From the NCBI GenBank assembly GCA_028288385.1, contig JAQBNX010000521.1:1-5658 (forward strand): 5,658 nt of DNA, written 5' to 3'. The stretch's first letter is position 1. The number at the start of each line of letters is the position of its first letter. A program made the translations under genes and the position numbers. The stretch is from Spirosoma sp. Lineage in GTDB: Bacteria; Bacteroidota; Bacteroidia; Cytophagales; Spirosomataceae. This document shows positions 1 to 5,658 of this stretch, piece by piece. The notes beneath the pieces are model-generated. The model saw only the letters and a list, made by a program, of their open reading frames with translations, ran no database searches and was not told where the DNA came from.

Positions 1-495
1 CGGACATACTACACGCTGGGGGCGGGTATCATTCCGGCCACAGTTCCCTATCCCCTTCTCTACACCCCGCTGGGCAACGAATCGCTGTTTTACGTGGGCA
101 ACGCCTATAACCTAATGAATTATTTCGAGTTCATCTGCGACCGATGGGTCACGCTGCAGTTTGAACACAATTTCGGCGGGCTACTCTTCAACCGTCTTCC
201 GGTGCTACGGCAGTTGAAATGGCGCGAACTGATTACGGCGAAGGTGTTGGTCGGAAGCGTTTCTTCATCGAATCTGGCCATGATCCCAGCCATCGATGCG
301 CAGAGTCGGCCGGTCGAAGGGTTCAGTTCTCTGAACCGAACGCCCTACGTTGAAGTGGGCTATGGCATCGACAACATTTTTAAAGTCCTGCGTGTGGATG
401 CCATTCACCGACTAACGTACCGTGACAATACTGTCCGATCCGGTATTCCCATAACGCCGTTTGCCATTAAAGTATCGGGGTGGCTTGGGTTTTAA
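1..495 (+). CDS. DUF5686-family envelope protein, C-terminal part (5'-truncated)
   Basis: An open frame runs from base 1 to a TAA at 493-495, giving 164 visible codons; the true start lies left of the window. The GTG at 94 is only an internal codon, because clearly family-like sequence precedes it (TVPYPLL followed by a GNE motif). The rest follows the C-terminal pattern of Bacteroidota DUF5686 proteins as I know them: YNLMNYFEF, then FNRLPVLRQLKWRE, then GIDNIFKVLRVD, ending in alternating beta-strand-like residues and a terminal Phe. Full-length family members are about 800 residues with an N-terminal carboxypeptidase-like regulatory (CarboxypepD_reg-like) domain, and they are predicted to sit in the envelope, probably as a barrel. 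Their biochemical role is not established. The gene converges on the porin with 15 bp between stop codons, so it is unlikely to belong to the sugar locus. The family call is from memory of motifs. Confidence 0.82.
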   Translation, partial: RTYYTLGAGIIPATVPYPLLYTPLGNESLFYVGNAYNLMNYFEFICDRWVTLQFEHNFGGLLFNRLPVLRQLKWRELITAKVLVGSVSSSNLAMIPAIDAQSRPVEGFSSLNRTPYVEVGYGIDNIFKVLRVDAIHRLTYRDNTVRSGIPITPFAIKVSGWLGF

Positions 496-518
496 CGCTG
501 GGCACCCCGGCTAAAAAC
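489..518. terminator. Hairpin over convergent stop codons, possible bidirectional terminator
   Basis: The inner stem pairs 497-502 (GCTGGG) with 506-511 (CCCGGC) around a 3-nt CAC loop, with one G-T wobble. Outer A/T pairing continues: GTTTT at 489-493 pairs with AAAAC at 514-518, with a bulge and a mismatch between the two stems. The structure includes the TAA of the left gene (493-495) and the TAG of the porin (511-513, minus strand). Its position between convergent genes fits a shared transcription end. Neither strand has a U-tract after the stem; the T runs are on the 5' arm. It is therefore not a textbook intrinsic terminator and may instead stabilise RNA 3' ends. Confidence 0.4.
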
Positions 519-1662
519 TGACCGCCAGGCTTGTTGTGAGGCTCACGTTGGTTCGGCGCAGCCCCTGAGCCGTCTCAAAAATGGCCATTTTACTCTCGTA
601 TACTTTTCCTTCCAAGCGGAACAGGGCCATTCCGTCGAGCAGGGCGTAATCGTAGCCCACTGAGTAGCCAACGGTCTGGAAACCGGGTATTGAGATGATG
701 ACTCCTTGTTGGTCATCATAATATTCGAATCGGCCATTCACGTAACTCCGGTTGGTGGTTTTGTAGCGGGCAATCATTACGGGCGAATACCATACGTAGT
801 TACCGCTACTTACACTGCCACCGTTAGTGGTTATCCGCCTGGTATCTGTACCGATGTCGAAGCCTAGTATGACGCCAAAACGCTCGGTAGGGTTTATAAT
901 CGCGTAGAGATCCGTATAAACCCTTCTCTGATGGAGCGAATCAGGCTGGTCGGAACCGATAAAGCTGCTCCAGTTCAGCGTTAGTTTAGCCGATGGCTGG
1001 TATTGTACCTGTGTACTAAAGGAAGGTCCACTGTAGCCAGCCGGTCGTCTGATGTGCTGCCAGCCATTGACAACCGAACCAATTAGCGTCCATTTACCCG
1101 TAGGCAACTCAGTGGTACCAGTCGTGTATGTTACTTTAACGCCCGACAGATAGTAAGGTGAATTTTCGGCCACTATGCTGCGCGTCAATGTCCAACAGTC
1201 TTTCGAAACAGCACTTTCAAAACCAATATGCGACGAGAAAATACCCGCGTCCAGCCACAGATCACGTTTAGTAGAAAGTTTAACTCCCGCATTCGCTTCA
1301 AAGATGGGCCTGACCATTTCCTGTTCGGCCGCGTAGTTGTATTGTGCGTACGTGCCGGCTTGCAGTGCCAGGTTCGCCCGGACACCCTCGCTGGTATAGG
1401 ACAGCCTGGCAAATGCCAGATTAATGGTAACCTCGCGGTTGCGCTTGTGGTTGTACAAAAAGCCCGGTCGCTCCTGTGCTGTTTTACGGGCACTGAAATC
1501 GTGAACGTAGTAGGTTTCGACGTAGCCGCTTACGGATAATTTTGATGCAATACCAGCTGATGTTAATTCGCGCTGGAATGACGCCGACGTAGTATCGGTG
1601 ATTTGAGCGAACGCTGAGCAGGAAGCCGCAGCAAATACGAGAGCGGTCAAAATCCGTTTCAT
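511..1662 (-). CDS. Outer-membrane beta-barrel porin, BBP2 (OmpL-like) type
   Basis: This is a complete 383-residue protein. Residues 1-19 form a signal peptide (MKR, hydrophobic core, then AFA before Q20), so it is exported. The mature part opens with SGYVETYY (residues 45-52), a first strand typical of putative beta-barrel porin-2 proteins. It keeps further landmarks of that family: RPGFLYNHKRN near 65-75, RANLALQAGTYA near 95-106, WLDAGIFSSHIGFES at 136-150, and then a KDCWTLTRSIVAENSPYY stretch. The chain ends in Phe (AVSF), the usual C-terminal signal for barrel insertion. These proteins are assumed to form diffusion channels; the substrate cannot be read from the sequence. The start lies 33 bp after the pgmB stop on the same strand with no convincing promoter between, so the two are probably one transcript. 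This suggests, but does not prove, a role in sugar uptake. No Shine-Dalgarno sequence precedes the ATG. Confidence 0.87.
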   Translation of the reverse strand: MKRILTALVFAAASCSAFAQITDTTSASFQRELTSAGIASKLSVSGYVETYYVHDFSARKTAQERPGFLYNHKRNREVTINLAFARLSYTSEGVRANLALQAGTYAQYNYAAEQEMVRPIFEANAGVKLSTKRDLWLDAGIFSSHIGFESAVSKDCWTLTRSIVAENSPYYLSGVKVTYTTGTTELPTGKWTLIGSVVNGWQHIRRPAGYSGPSFSTQVQYQPSAKLTLNWSSFIGSDQPDSLHQRRVYTDLYAIINPTERFGVILGFDIGTDTRRITTNGGSVSSGNYVWYSPVMIARYKTTNRSYVNGRFEYYDDQQGVIISIPGFQTVGYSVGYDYALLDGMALFRLEGKVYESKMAIFETAQGLRRTNVSLTTSLAVSF

Positions 1663-1695
1663 ACAGGCAAACCAGTCCCGGCTAATTATTATACC

Positions 1696-2367
1696 CTAGA
1701 CAGCTTTGGCATCAATTTCGATCTGGCTCAGCAGTTCTTCAACGGTGAAGGCTTCCAGAGAGGGCCTGACGAAGTCAGCCTGCGTCAGCACGTCGGGCGA
1801 CCCAAGACCAACAACAAACATCCCTCCCCGCTTGCCAGCTTCCACGCCCGCTACGGCGTCTTCAAACACGACGCATTCGGCCGGCTGAACGCCCAGTTCA
1901 GCGGCTCCCTTCGTAAATACCTCCGGGTCGGGCTTTCCTTTGCTGATTTTATTGCCATCAATGATAGCATCGAACACGTTGCTCATGCCGATGCGCTCCA
2001 GAATCAGGGGAGCATTCTTACTGACTGAACCAAGCGCCGTCAGCAAACCCAGTTGGCGTACCTGCGAGAAAAAAGCAGGTACACCAGGCAAAATATCATC
2101 CGAAGTCATACGGCTGACAAGCTCCAGATACCATTCGTTTTTTTGGGTTGCCAGTCGGGTTTTCTCTTCATCGGGTAGGGTTAGATTGCCGTGTGCCAGA
2201 ATTATAGCGAGCGAGTCAGTCCGGCTAACGCCTTTAAGCTGCTCATTAAATTCCTCGGAGATGTCGAAGCCAAGTTCATTGGCAAGTCGTTTCCACGCCT
2301 GGTAGTGATAGATGGCCGTGTCGACAATGACACCATCAAGGTCAAACAAAAAAGCTTTAATGGGCAT
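1696..2367 (-). CDS. pgmB: Beta-phosphoglucomutase (HAD superfamily)
   Basis: This 223-residue cytosolic enzyme interconverts beta-D-glucose-1-phosphate and glucose-6-phosphate through a phospho-aspartyl enzyme and a glucose-1,6-bisphosphate intermediate. Remembered against the Lactococcus lactis enzyme, the alignment is nearly gap-free. FDLDGV carries the nucleophile D9 and acid/base D11. The cap motif QLKGVSR (43-49) carries substrate-binding R49. S114, S116-K117-N118, K145 (in KGKPDP) and the Mg-ligand pair E169-D170 fall at the same numbers as in L. lactis. The cap domain occupies roughly residues 15-90 within the Rossmann-like core. The length is normal for the family and no key residue is missing. 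The KGVSR motif separates it from phosphoglycolate phosphatases and other HAD relatives. It lies downstream of the GH13 gene (197-bp gap) and upstream of the porin. Its substrate comes from maltose or trehalose phosphorylases (GH65), none of which is in the window. The leader has no Shine-Dalgarno sequence. Confidence 0.95.
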   Translation of the reverse strand: MPIKAFLFDLDGVIVDTAIYHYQAWKRLANELGFDISEEFNEQLKGVSRTDSLAIILAHGNLTLPDEEKTRLATQKNEWYLELVSRMTSDDILPGVPAFFSQVRQLGLLTALGSVSKNAPLILERIGMSNVFDAIIDGNKISKGKPDPEVFTKGAAELGVQPAECVVFEDAVAGVEAGKRGGMFVVGLGSPDVLTQADFVRPSLEAFTVEELLSQIEIDAKAV

Positions 2368-2426
2368 ACGCTGTTTCGGTTATGAACGGTAAAAGTAGCC
2401 GATTCAGCCGTTCCTTTGTGTCAGGG

Positions 2427-2434
2427 CAAAAATA
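2427..2434 (-). promoter_or_regulatory. Candidate -7 element for pgmB-porin
   Basis: On the minus strand this reads TATTTTTG, an exact match to the Bacteroidota -7 consensus TAnnTTTG, with its near edge 59 nt upstream of the pgmB start. It would give a leader of about 50 nt. No TTG/TTTG -33 box lies at standard spacing; the nearest upstream TTG (2463-2465) is 28 nt away, which is too far. The match is short and could be chance. The 197-bp gap after the GH13 gene leaves room for a separate promoter, but read-through from that gene is also possible. I see no gene and no strong terminator elsewhere in 2368-2564. Confidence 0.4.
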
Positions 2435-2564
2435 CTTCCGCTAAAATTGGGCTATTGAGTTGCAATCAGTTCATGCGGTCCTGAGAAGTTTTTAAGCCCC
2501 CAGGAACGTACCACAGGTTTAGAATGGTGAGTATGCTGTAATGACCAACCTACTATCCAATAGC

Positions 2565-4520
2565 TTATTTCCGCAATTCCAGTACAACGGCGGTTTTGGG
2601 GGGCAATTTTATGAGTTTCATATTGCTAATGGTCATGTCGGTCAGGACGTTGTGCGCTGAGGTGAAACCTTTCATGCGTTCGGCAAAGCGAGCCGTATCA
2701 AGCGAGATTTCCTTGTCATTTGTATTGGTCGCTACCATTACGGTTTTGCTGCCGTCATAGCGAAAATATACGTAGATACCCTCCTGGGGCAGAAACTGCA
2801 TTAGTTTACCCGTATGAAGCACCGGGTTATCGCGCCGGTAGGTAGCCAGTTTCCGCACAAAAGAGTGCGCGTCATTTTCCCGGTCGGTGCGCCCCGCCGT
2901 TTCAAATTTATTTTCTTTGTCGCCCCGAAAGCCCCCCGGAAAGTCGCGCCGGACTTCTGCATCCGACGGATCCTTGAAGTTCTTCATCAAAATTTCGGTA
3001 CCATAGTACATACTCGGAATGCCGCGCGTAGTGAGCAGCCACGTTAGGCCAATTTTATACTTGTCAAAATCATCACCAATCACCGACAGGAAGCGGTCCG
3101 TATCGTGGTTATCCAGAAACGTCACGAGCTTGTTGGGATCAACATAAACGGCGTCCTGTGCCAGGGCCTGATAAAACCGATTAACACCATCATCCCAGCT
3201 AAACTTCTGCTTCAGCGCATCCAACATAGCCGCATACACAACGAAATCGAGCCCGCCGGGCTGGTTAGATTTAAACGGGAAATTGATGGTGTTGCGGGTA
3301 TAGTACGACTGATCAACGACATTGTTGACCCACGACTCGCCAAAAATATGGATTCGGGGGTATTCGCTCATCAAAGCCGCATTGCAGCGATTCATGAACG
3401 GCTGGTCGTTATACATATACGTATCGACCCGCCAGGCATCGACGCCAAAGTTTTCGACCGTCCAGAGGGCGTGCTGAATCAGAAAATTGGCCACATAGGG
3501 ATTGCTCTGGTTGAGGTCGGGCAGAAAGGGCACAAACCAGCCATCGAGCGTAACGCGCCGGTCGCTTTCCGCCCCGTGTGGGTCGGTAACAGGCTGGTAT
3601 TTATACGACGTATTAGTATACGTGGGCCACTGGTGGAGCCAGCTTTTCATGGGCAGGTCTTTTAGAAACCAATGGTTAATGCCGCAGTGGTTATAGACCG
3701 CATCCTGCACCACTTTCAGTCCGGCCGCGTGAGCCTGCCTGACAAACGTTTTATAGGCTTCATTGCCGCCCAAACGCTTATCTACCGCGTAGTGGTCGGT
3801 AAATCCATAACCATGATACGCCGACCGCATGACCCCGCCTTCGTTAGTGAGCGGCTGGTTGTTTTCCAGCACGGGCGTAAGCCAGATGGCCGTTACGCCA
3901 AGGTCTTTGAGGTAATCGAGGTGCTGCCCGGCACCGGCCAGATCGCCCCCATGCCGGTAGAATGGGTTAGACCGATCGGCATTCGGATCGGCCATATCGG
4001 CAAACTTGTCATTGCTTTCATCACCGTTGGCAAAGCGGTCAGGCATGGCTAAATAAATGAAGTCGGCCGCCGTTACGCCCTGTCCCTTCGGCATCTTGTC
4101 GCGGGCTTTCAACTCAAACGGTTGTATGAGTGTCTGACTTCCTCGTTTGCCCACAATCTGGAGCGTACCGGGCTGAGTGCCAGCCGCGATGGTCAGGTCC
4201 AGGAATGCATAGTTAGGATTTTCAACCGCGTGGGCCTTCACCAGCTTCACCCCCGGATAAGTGACCGAGTACGTTAGTGTTCCGGCATTAGGACCGTATA
4301 CGAGCAACTGAACAGCCGGATTTTTCATACCTACCCACCAGTTCGTTGGGTTGACTCGCTGAATCCGGGCGTTTTGAGAAAAAACAGAAACGGCCATACA
4401 CAGGGAGATCAACCAGCCTAAACAGATTTGCTTTATGCGGTTAGTTTTTAGCTTGTCGATCTGAGCAGGCAAGACAGTTGCCGGGTGGGACGGTTTTGCG
4501 AAAGTTGCAGGCAATTTCAT
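2565..4520 (-). CDS. Secreted GH13 alpha-amylase / cyclomaltodextrinase-like enzyme
   Basis: This complete 651-residue glycoside hydrolase should cleave alpha-1,4 bonds in maltodextrins, cyclodextrins or starch fragments outside the cytoplasm. A hydrophobic segment at 32-46 followed by VFS before Q49 is a signal peptide with an unusually long n-region. Residues about 52-140 match the Cyc-maltodext_N domain (NPTNWWVGMKNP, then QLLVYG). The TIM barrel begins near FIYLAMPDRFANGD (154-167). All four GH13 regions are intact: D273-AVYN-H278; D366 nucleophile in WRVDTY; E395 acid/base in FGESW; and D473 transition-state residue in FLDNHDTDR. LPDLN (333-337) is the fifth region. From about residue 570 a Cyc-maltodext_C-like beta domain closes the chain (FLPQEGIYVYFR). 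This resembles Flavobacterium cyclomaltodextrinase and Bacteroides SusA-type neopullulanases; sequence alone does not decide between cyclodextrin, pullulan and starch. No lipobox is present, so it is more likely periplasmic than a surface lipoprotein. Confidence 0.93.
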   Translation of the reverse strand: MKLPATFAKPSHPATVLPAQIDKLKTNRIKQICLGWLISLCMAVSVFSQNARIQRVNPTNWWVGMKNPAVQLLVYGPNAGTLTYSVTYPGVKLVKAHAVENPNYAFLDLTIAAGTQPGTLQIVGKRGSQTLIQPFELKARDKMPKGQGVTAADFIYLAMPDRFANGDESNDKFADMADPNADRSNPFYRHGGDLAGAGQHLDYLKDLGVTAIWLTPVLENNQPLTNEGGVMRSAYHGYGFTDHYAVDKRLGGNEAYKTFVRQAHAAGLKVVQDAVYNHCGINHWFLKDLPMKSWLHQWPTYTNTSYKYQPVTDPHGAESDRRVTLDGWFVPFLPDLNQSNPYVANFLIQHALWTVENFGVDAWRVDTYMYNDQPFMNRCNAALMSEYPRIHIFGESWVNNVVDQSYYTRNTINFPFKSNQPGGLDFVVYAAMLDALKQKFSWDDGVNRFYQALAQDAVYVDPNKLVTFLDNHDTDRFLSVIGDDFDKYKIGLTWLLTTRGIPSMYYGTEILMKNFKDPSDAEVRRDFPGGFRGDKENKFETAGRTDRENDAHSFVRKLATYRRDNPVLHTGKLMQFLPQEGIYVYFRYDGSKTVMVATNTNDKEISLDTARFAERMKGFTSAHNVLTDMTISNMKLIKLPPKTAVVLELRK

Positions 4521-4607
4521 TCGACAGGATATGGGTATTTTTTAGGTAAATATCTTCTTAAATCCAATAATCCCGGCGATGGGGTATAAACTTGTCTTTC
4601 TGCTGAA

Positions 4608-4636
4608 CAAACGTAACGAAGTGCAATAGACGCAAA
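4608..4636 (-). promoter_or_regulatory. Candidate promoter for the secreted GH13 gene
   Basis: On the minus strand, TTTG (4636-4633) is followed after 17 nt by TACGTTTG (4615-4608). This matches the Bacteroidota -33 TTTG / -7 TAnnTTTG pattern, with spacing at the short end of what is reported. Transcription would start near 4601, leaving a leader of roughly 80 nt. A second exact -7 match (TATTTTTG, 4640-4633) overlaps the -33 box and is an alternative, with TTTC 18 nt further upstream. Both calls rest on short motifs only. Confidence 0.45.
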
Positions 4637-4656
4637 AATAACTGGCGTTTTTCGTC
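4629..4656. repeat. Inverted repeat between divergent promoters, possible operator
   Basis: GACG-C-AAAAA (4629-4638) faces TTTTT-CGTC (4648-4656) across a 9-nt spacer. The arms are perfect over nine pairs apart from one extra C in the left arm. It overlaps the -33 region of the minus-strand promoter and lies 11 bp upstream of the plus-strand -7 element, where a regulator could act on both genes. It does not look like a standard LacI-type operator, and no regulator gene is in the window. Part of the symmetry comes from A and T runs, so chance is a real possibility. Confidence 0.3.
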
Positions 4657-4667
4657 AGGAAAGACCA

Positions 4668-4675
4668 TAATTTTG
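4668..4675 (+). promoter_or_regulatory. Candidate -7 element for the second GH13 gene
   Basis: TAATTTTG matches the Bacteroidota -7 consensus TAnnTTTG exactly. It lies 31 nt before the ATG at 4707, predicting a start site near 4682 and a leader of about 25 nt. No good -33 TTG is visible; the T run at 4648-4652 is the nearest candidate. The spacing to the gene and the divergent arrangement make this the most natural promoter. Confidence 0.45.
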
Positions 4676-4686
4676 CGGCACTACGA

Positions 4687-4710
4687 ATGAGTACTCGCCT
4701 AACGCTATGA
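4687..4710 (+). other. Seven-codon upstream ORF overlapping the GH13 start
   Basis: ATG at 4687 opens a 7-residue frame (MSTRLTL) whose TGA at 4708-4710 overlaps the ATG of the amylase at 4707-4709 as ATGA. This geometry allows translational coupling. If the -7 element at 4668-4675 is real, this ATG would lie only about 5 nt from the RNA 5' end. It has no ribosome-binding site and may be accidental. Confidence 0.2.
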
Positions 4711-5658
4711 ATACGACCTCTGCCGCCCCCGTAATGGATAAACTGATTATCTATCAGATTTTTACCCGGCTCTTTGGCAATCGAAATACAACTAATAAGC
4801 CGAACGGCTCCCGCGACGAAAACGGCGTTGGTACGTTCAGCGACATCAACGGGGCAGCATTACAGGCCATTCGACAGTTTGGCGCATCACACGTCTGGTA
4901 CACGGGCGTTCTCGAACACGCTACCCAGACGGACTACTCAGCGTTTGGCATCAAACCCGACGACCCAGCCATCGTGAAAGGCCGCGCAGGGTCTCCCTAC
5001 GCCGTTAAAGATTACTACGATGTCGACCCCGATCTGGCCGTCAGCGTACCCGACCGCATGGCTGAGTTTGACGCCCTCGTAGAACGCACCCATGCCCACG
5101 GACTGAACGTCATTATTGACTTTATTCCCAATCACGTAGCCCGGCAGTATGGCTCCGATGCCAAACCCGCTAGCGTAGTAGACCTAGGCGAACAGGACGA
5201 TACAAGCAGGCAATTTGCTCCAGACAATAATTTCTATTACCTGCCCGGTCAGGCATTTGTGTCGCCCCGACCCAGCGGATATGTTGAATTTCCGGCCAAA
5301 GTCACCGGCTCCGGGTCTATCACGTCAGCACCCGATATGGATGACTGGTACGAGACCGTTAAACTGAATTATGGCCTCAACATCTTTGACGGTACTGAAC
5401 AGTACGACTCCGTTCCGGCCACGTGGCGTCAGATGCTGGATGTTCTTCTATTCTGGGCTGACAAAGGAATCGACGGGTTCCGGTGCGACATGGCGCAGCT
5501 CGTGCCGGTCCCATTCTGGCGGTGGGCCATCAGCCGCGTTAAACAGCGCTACCCACGCCTGATTTTCATTGCCGAGATTTACGAACCCGACCGCTACCGT
5601 TCCTATATTTTTGAGGGTGGTTTCGATTACCTGTACGATAAAGTAGGATTGTATGATG
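4707..5658 (+). CDS. GH13 alpha-amylase family enzyme, likely cytosolic (3'-truncated)
   Basis: The frame from ATG 4707 stays open to the right edge: 317 codons with no stop. The protein has no signal peptide. After a short polar leader the barrel begins at once with DKLIIYQIFTRLFGN (11-25); a start at Met10 would also fit. It then shows a WYTGVLEHATQTDYS motif, SPYAVKDYYDVDPDLA, region I D138-FIPN-H143, region II GFRCDMA with nucleophile D261 and R259, and region III IAEIY with acid/base E290. Region IV and the C-terminal domain lie beyond the edge. The pattern matches a Bacteroidota family of GH13 enzymes of about 600 residues or more that lack signal peptides; their exact substrates are not known to me. 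Divergent placement from the secreted GH13 gene suggests shared control and a role in maltodextrin breakdown inside the cell. Conserved catalytic residues argue for a hydrolase or transglycosylase, not a degenerate copy. Confidence 0.9.
   Translation, partial: MNTTSAAPVMDKLIIYQIFTRLFGNRNTTNKPNGSRDENGVGTFSDINGAALQAIRQFGASHVWYTGVLEHATQTDYSAFGIKPDDPAIVKGRAGSPYAVKDYYDVDPDLAVSVPDRMAEFDALVERTHAHGLNVIIDFIPNHVARQYGSDAKPASVVDLGEQDDTSRQFAPDNNFYYLPGQAFVSPRPSGYVEFPAKVTGSGSITSAPDMDDWYETVKLNYGLNIFDGTEQYDSVPATWRQMLDVLLFWADKGIDGFRCDMAQLVPVPFWRWAISRVKQRYPRLIFIAEIYEPDRYRSYIFEGGFDYLYDKVGLYD

Noticed and set aside
94..495. Separate small gene starting at GTG 94
   Set aside because: The same frame is open to base 1 and its upstream residues fit the DUF5686 pattern, so GTG 94 is an internal valine codon.
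1228..1539. 103-codon plus-strand frame and 102-codon minus-strand frame overlapping the porin
   Set aside because: Both are out-of-frame shadows of the porin, whose own frame carries a signal peptide and family motifs throughout.
1618..1662. Possible lipobox (AASC) in the porin signal peptide
   Set aside because: The -3 residue is Ala instead of Leu/Val/Ile, an AFA-Q signal peptidase I site follows directly, and the chain ends like a beta-barrel with a terminal Phe.
1683..1695. TATAAT-like sequence on the minus strand just upstream of the porin
   Set aside because: It resembles the proteobacterial -10 box, which is not the Bacteroidota consensus, and no -33 element accompanies it; co-transcription with pgmB is simpler.
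2478..2510. CCTG/CAGG inverted repeat downstream of the exported GH13 gene as a terminator
   Set aside because: The stem is only about five pairs with a loop near 17 nt and no U-tract, which is too weak to call.
3105..3665. 186-codon open frame on the plus strand inside the exported GH13 gene
   Set aside because: It lies wholly antisense to a coding region with intact GH13 motifs, its translation resembles no family I know, and long antisense frames are expected from the codon use here.

Overview
The window looks like chromosome of a Bacteroidota bacterium, most likely a Cytophagales member such as Spirosoma or a relative. Three things point there: the DUF5686-type and BBP2-type envelope proteins, the absence of Shine-Dalgarno sequences, and several matches to the Bacteroidota promoter -7 consensus TAnnTTTG. 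Base composition by eye is near half G+C and similar throughout. The genus is an inference from protein flavour, not a search result.

Layout, left to right. (1) Bases 1-495, plus strand: the C-terminal end of a DUF5686-family envelope protein, cut by the left edge. (2) Bases 511-1662, minus strand: a complete outer-membrane beta-barrel porin of the BBP2 (OmpL-like) type, convergent with gene 1. A GC-rich hairpin covers both stop codons. (3) Bases 1696-2367, minus strand: beta-phosphoglucomutase (pgmB), 33 bp upstream of the porin and probably co-transcribed with it. (4) Bases 2565-4520, minus strand: a secreted GH13 alpha-amylase/cyclomaltodextrinase-like enzyme with the N- and C-terminal domains of that family. 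(5) Bases 4521-4706: a 186-bp divergent regulatory region with promoter-like elements on both strands, an inverted repeat and a 7-codon upstream ORF. (6) Bases 4707-5658, plus strand: the first 317 codons of a second GH13 enzyme without a signal peptide, running off the right edge. No RNA genes, mobile elements, CRISPR arrays or large repeats were seen.

Functionally, genes 2-4 and 6 read as a maltodextrin/maltose utilisation locus. The exported GH13 enzyme would cut alpha-glucans or cyclodextrins outside the cytoplasm. The porin could admit sugar through the outer membrane, although its substrate is unknown. The second GH13 enzyme appears cytosolic. PgmB converts beta-glucose-1-phosphate, the product of maltose or trehalose phosphorolysis, to glucose-6-phosphate. 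A GH65 phosphorylase, an inner-membrane transporter and a regulator would be expected nearby but are not in the window.

I do not see a previously undescribed system. The points most worth a second look are the divergent control region and the pgmB-porin pairing.
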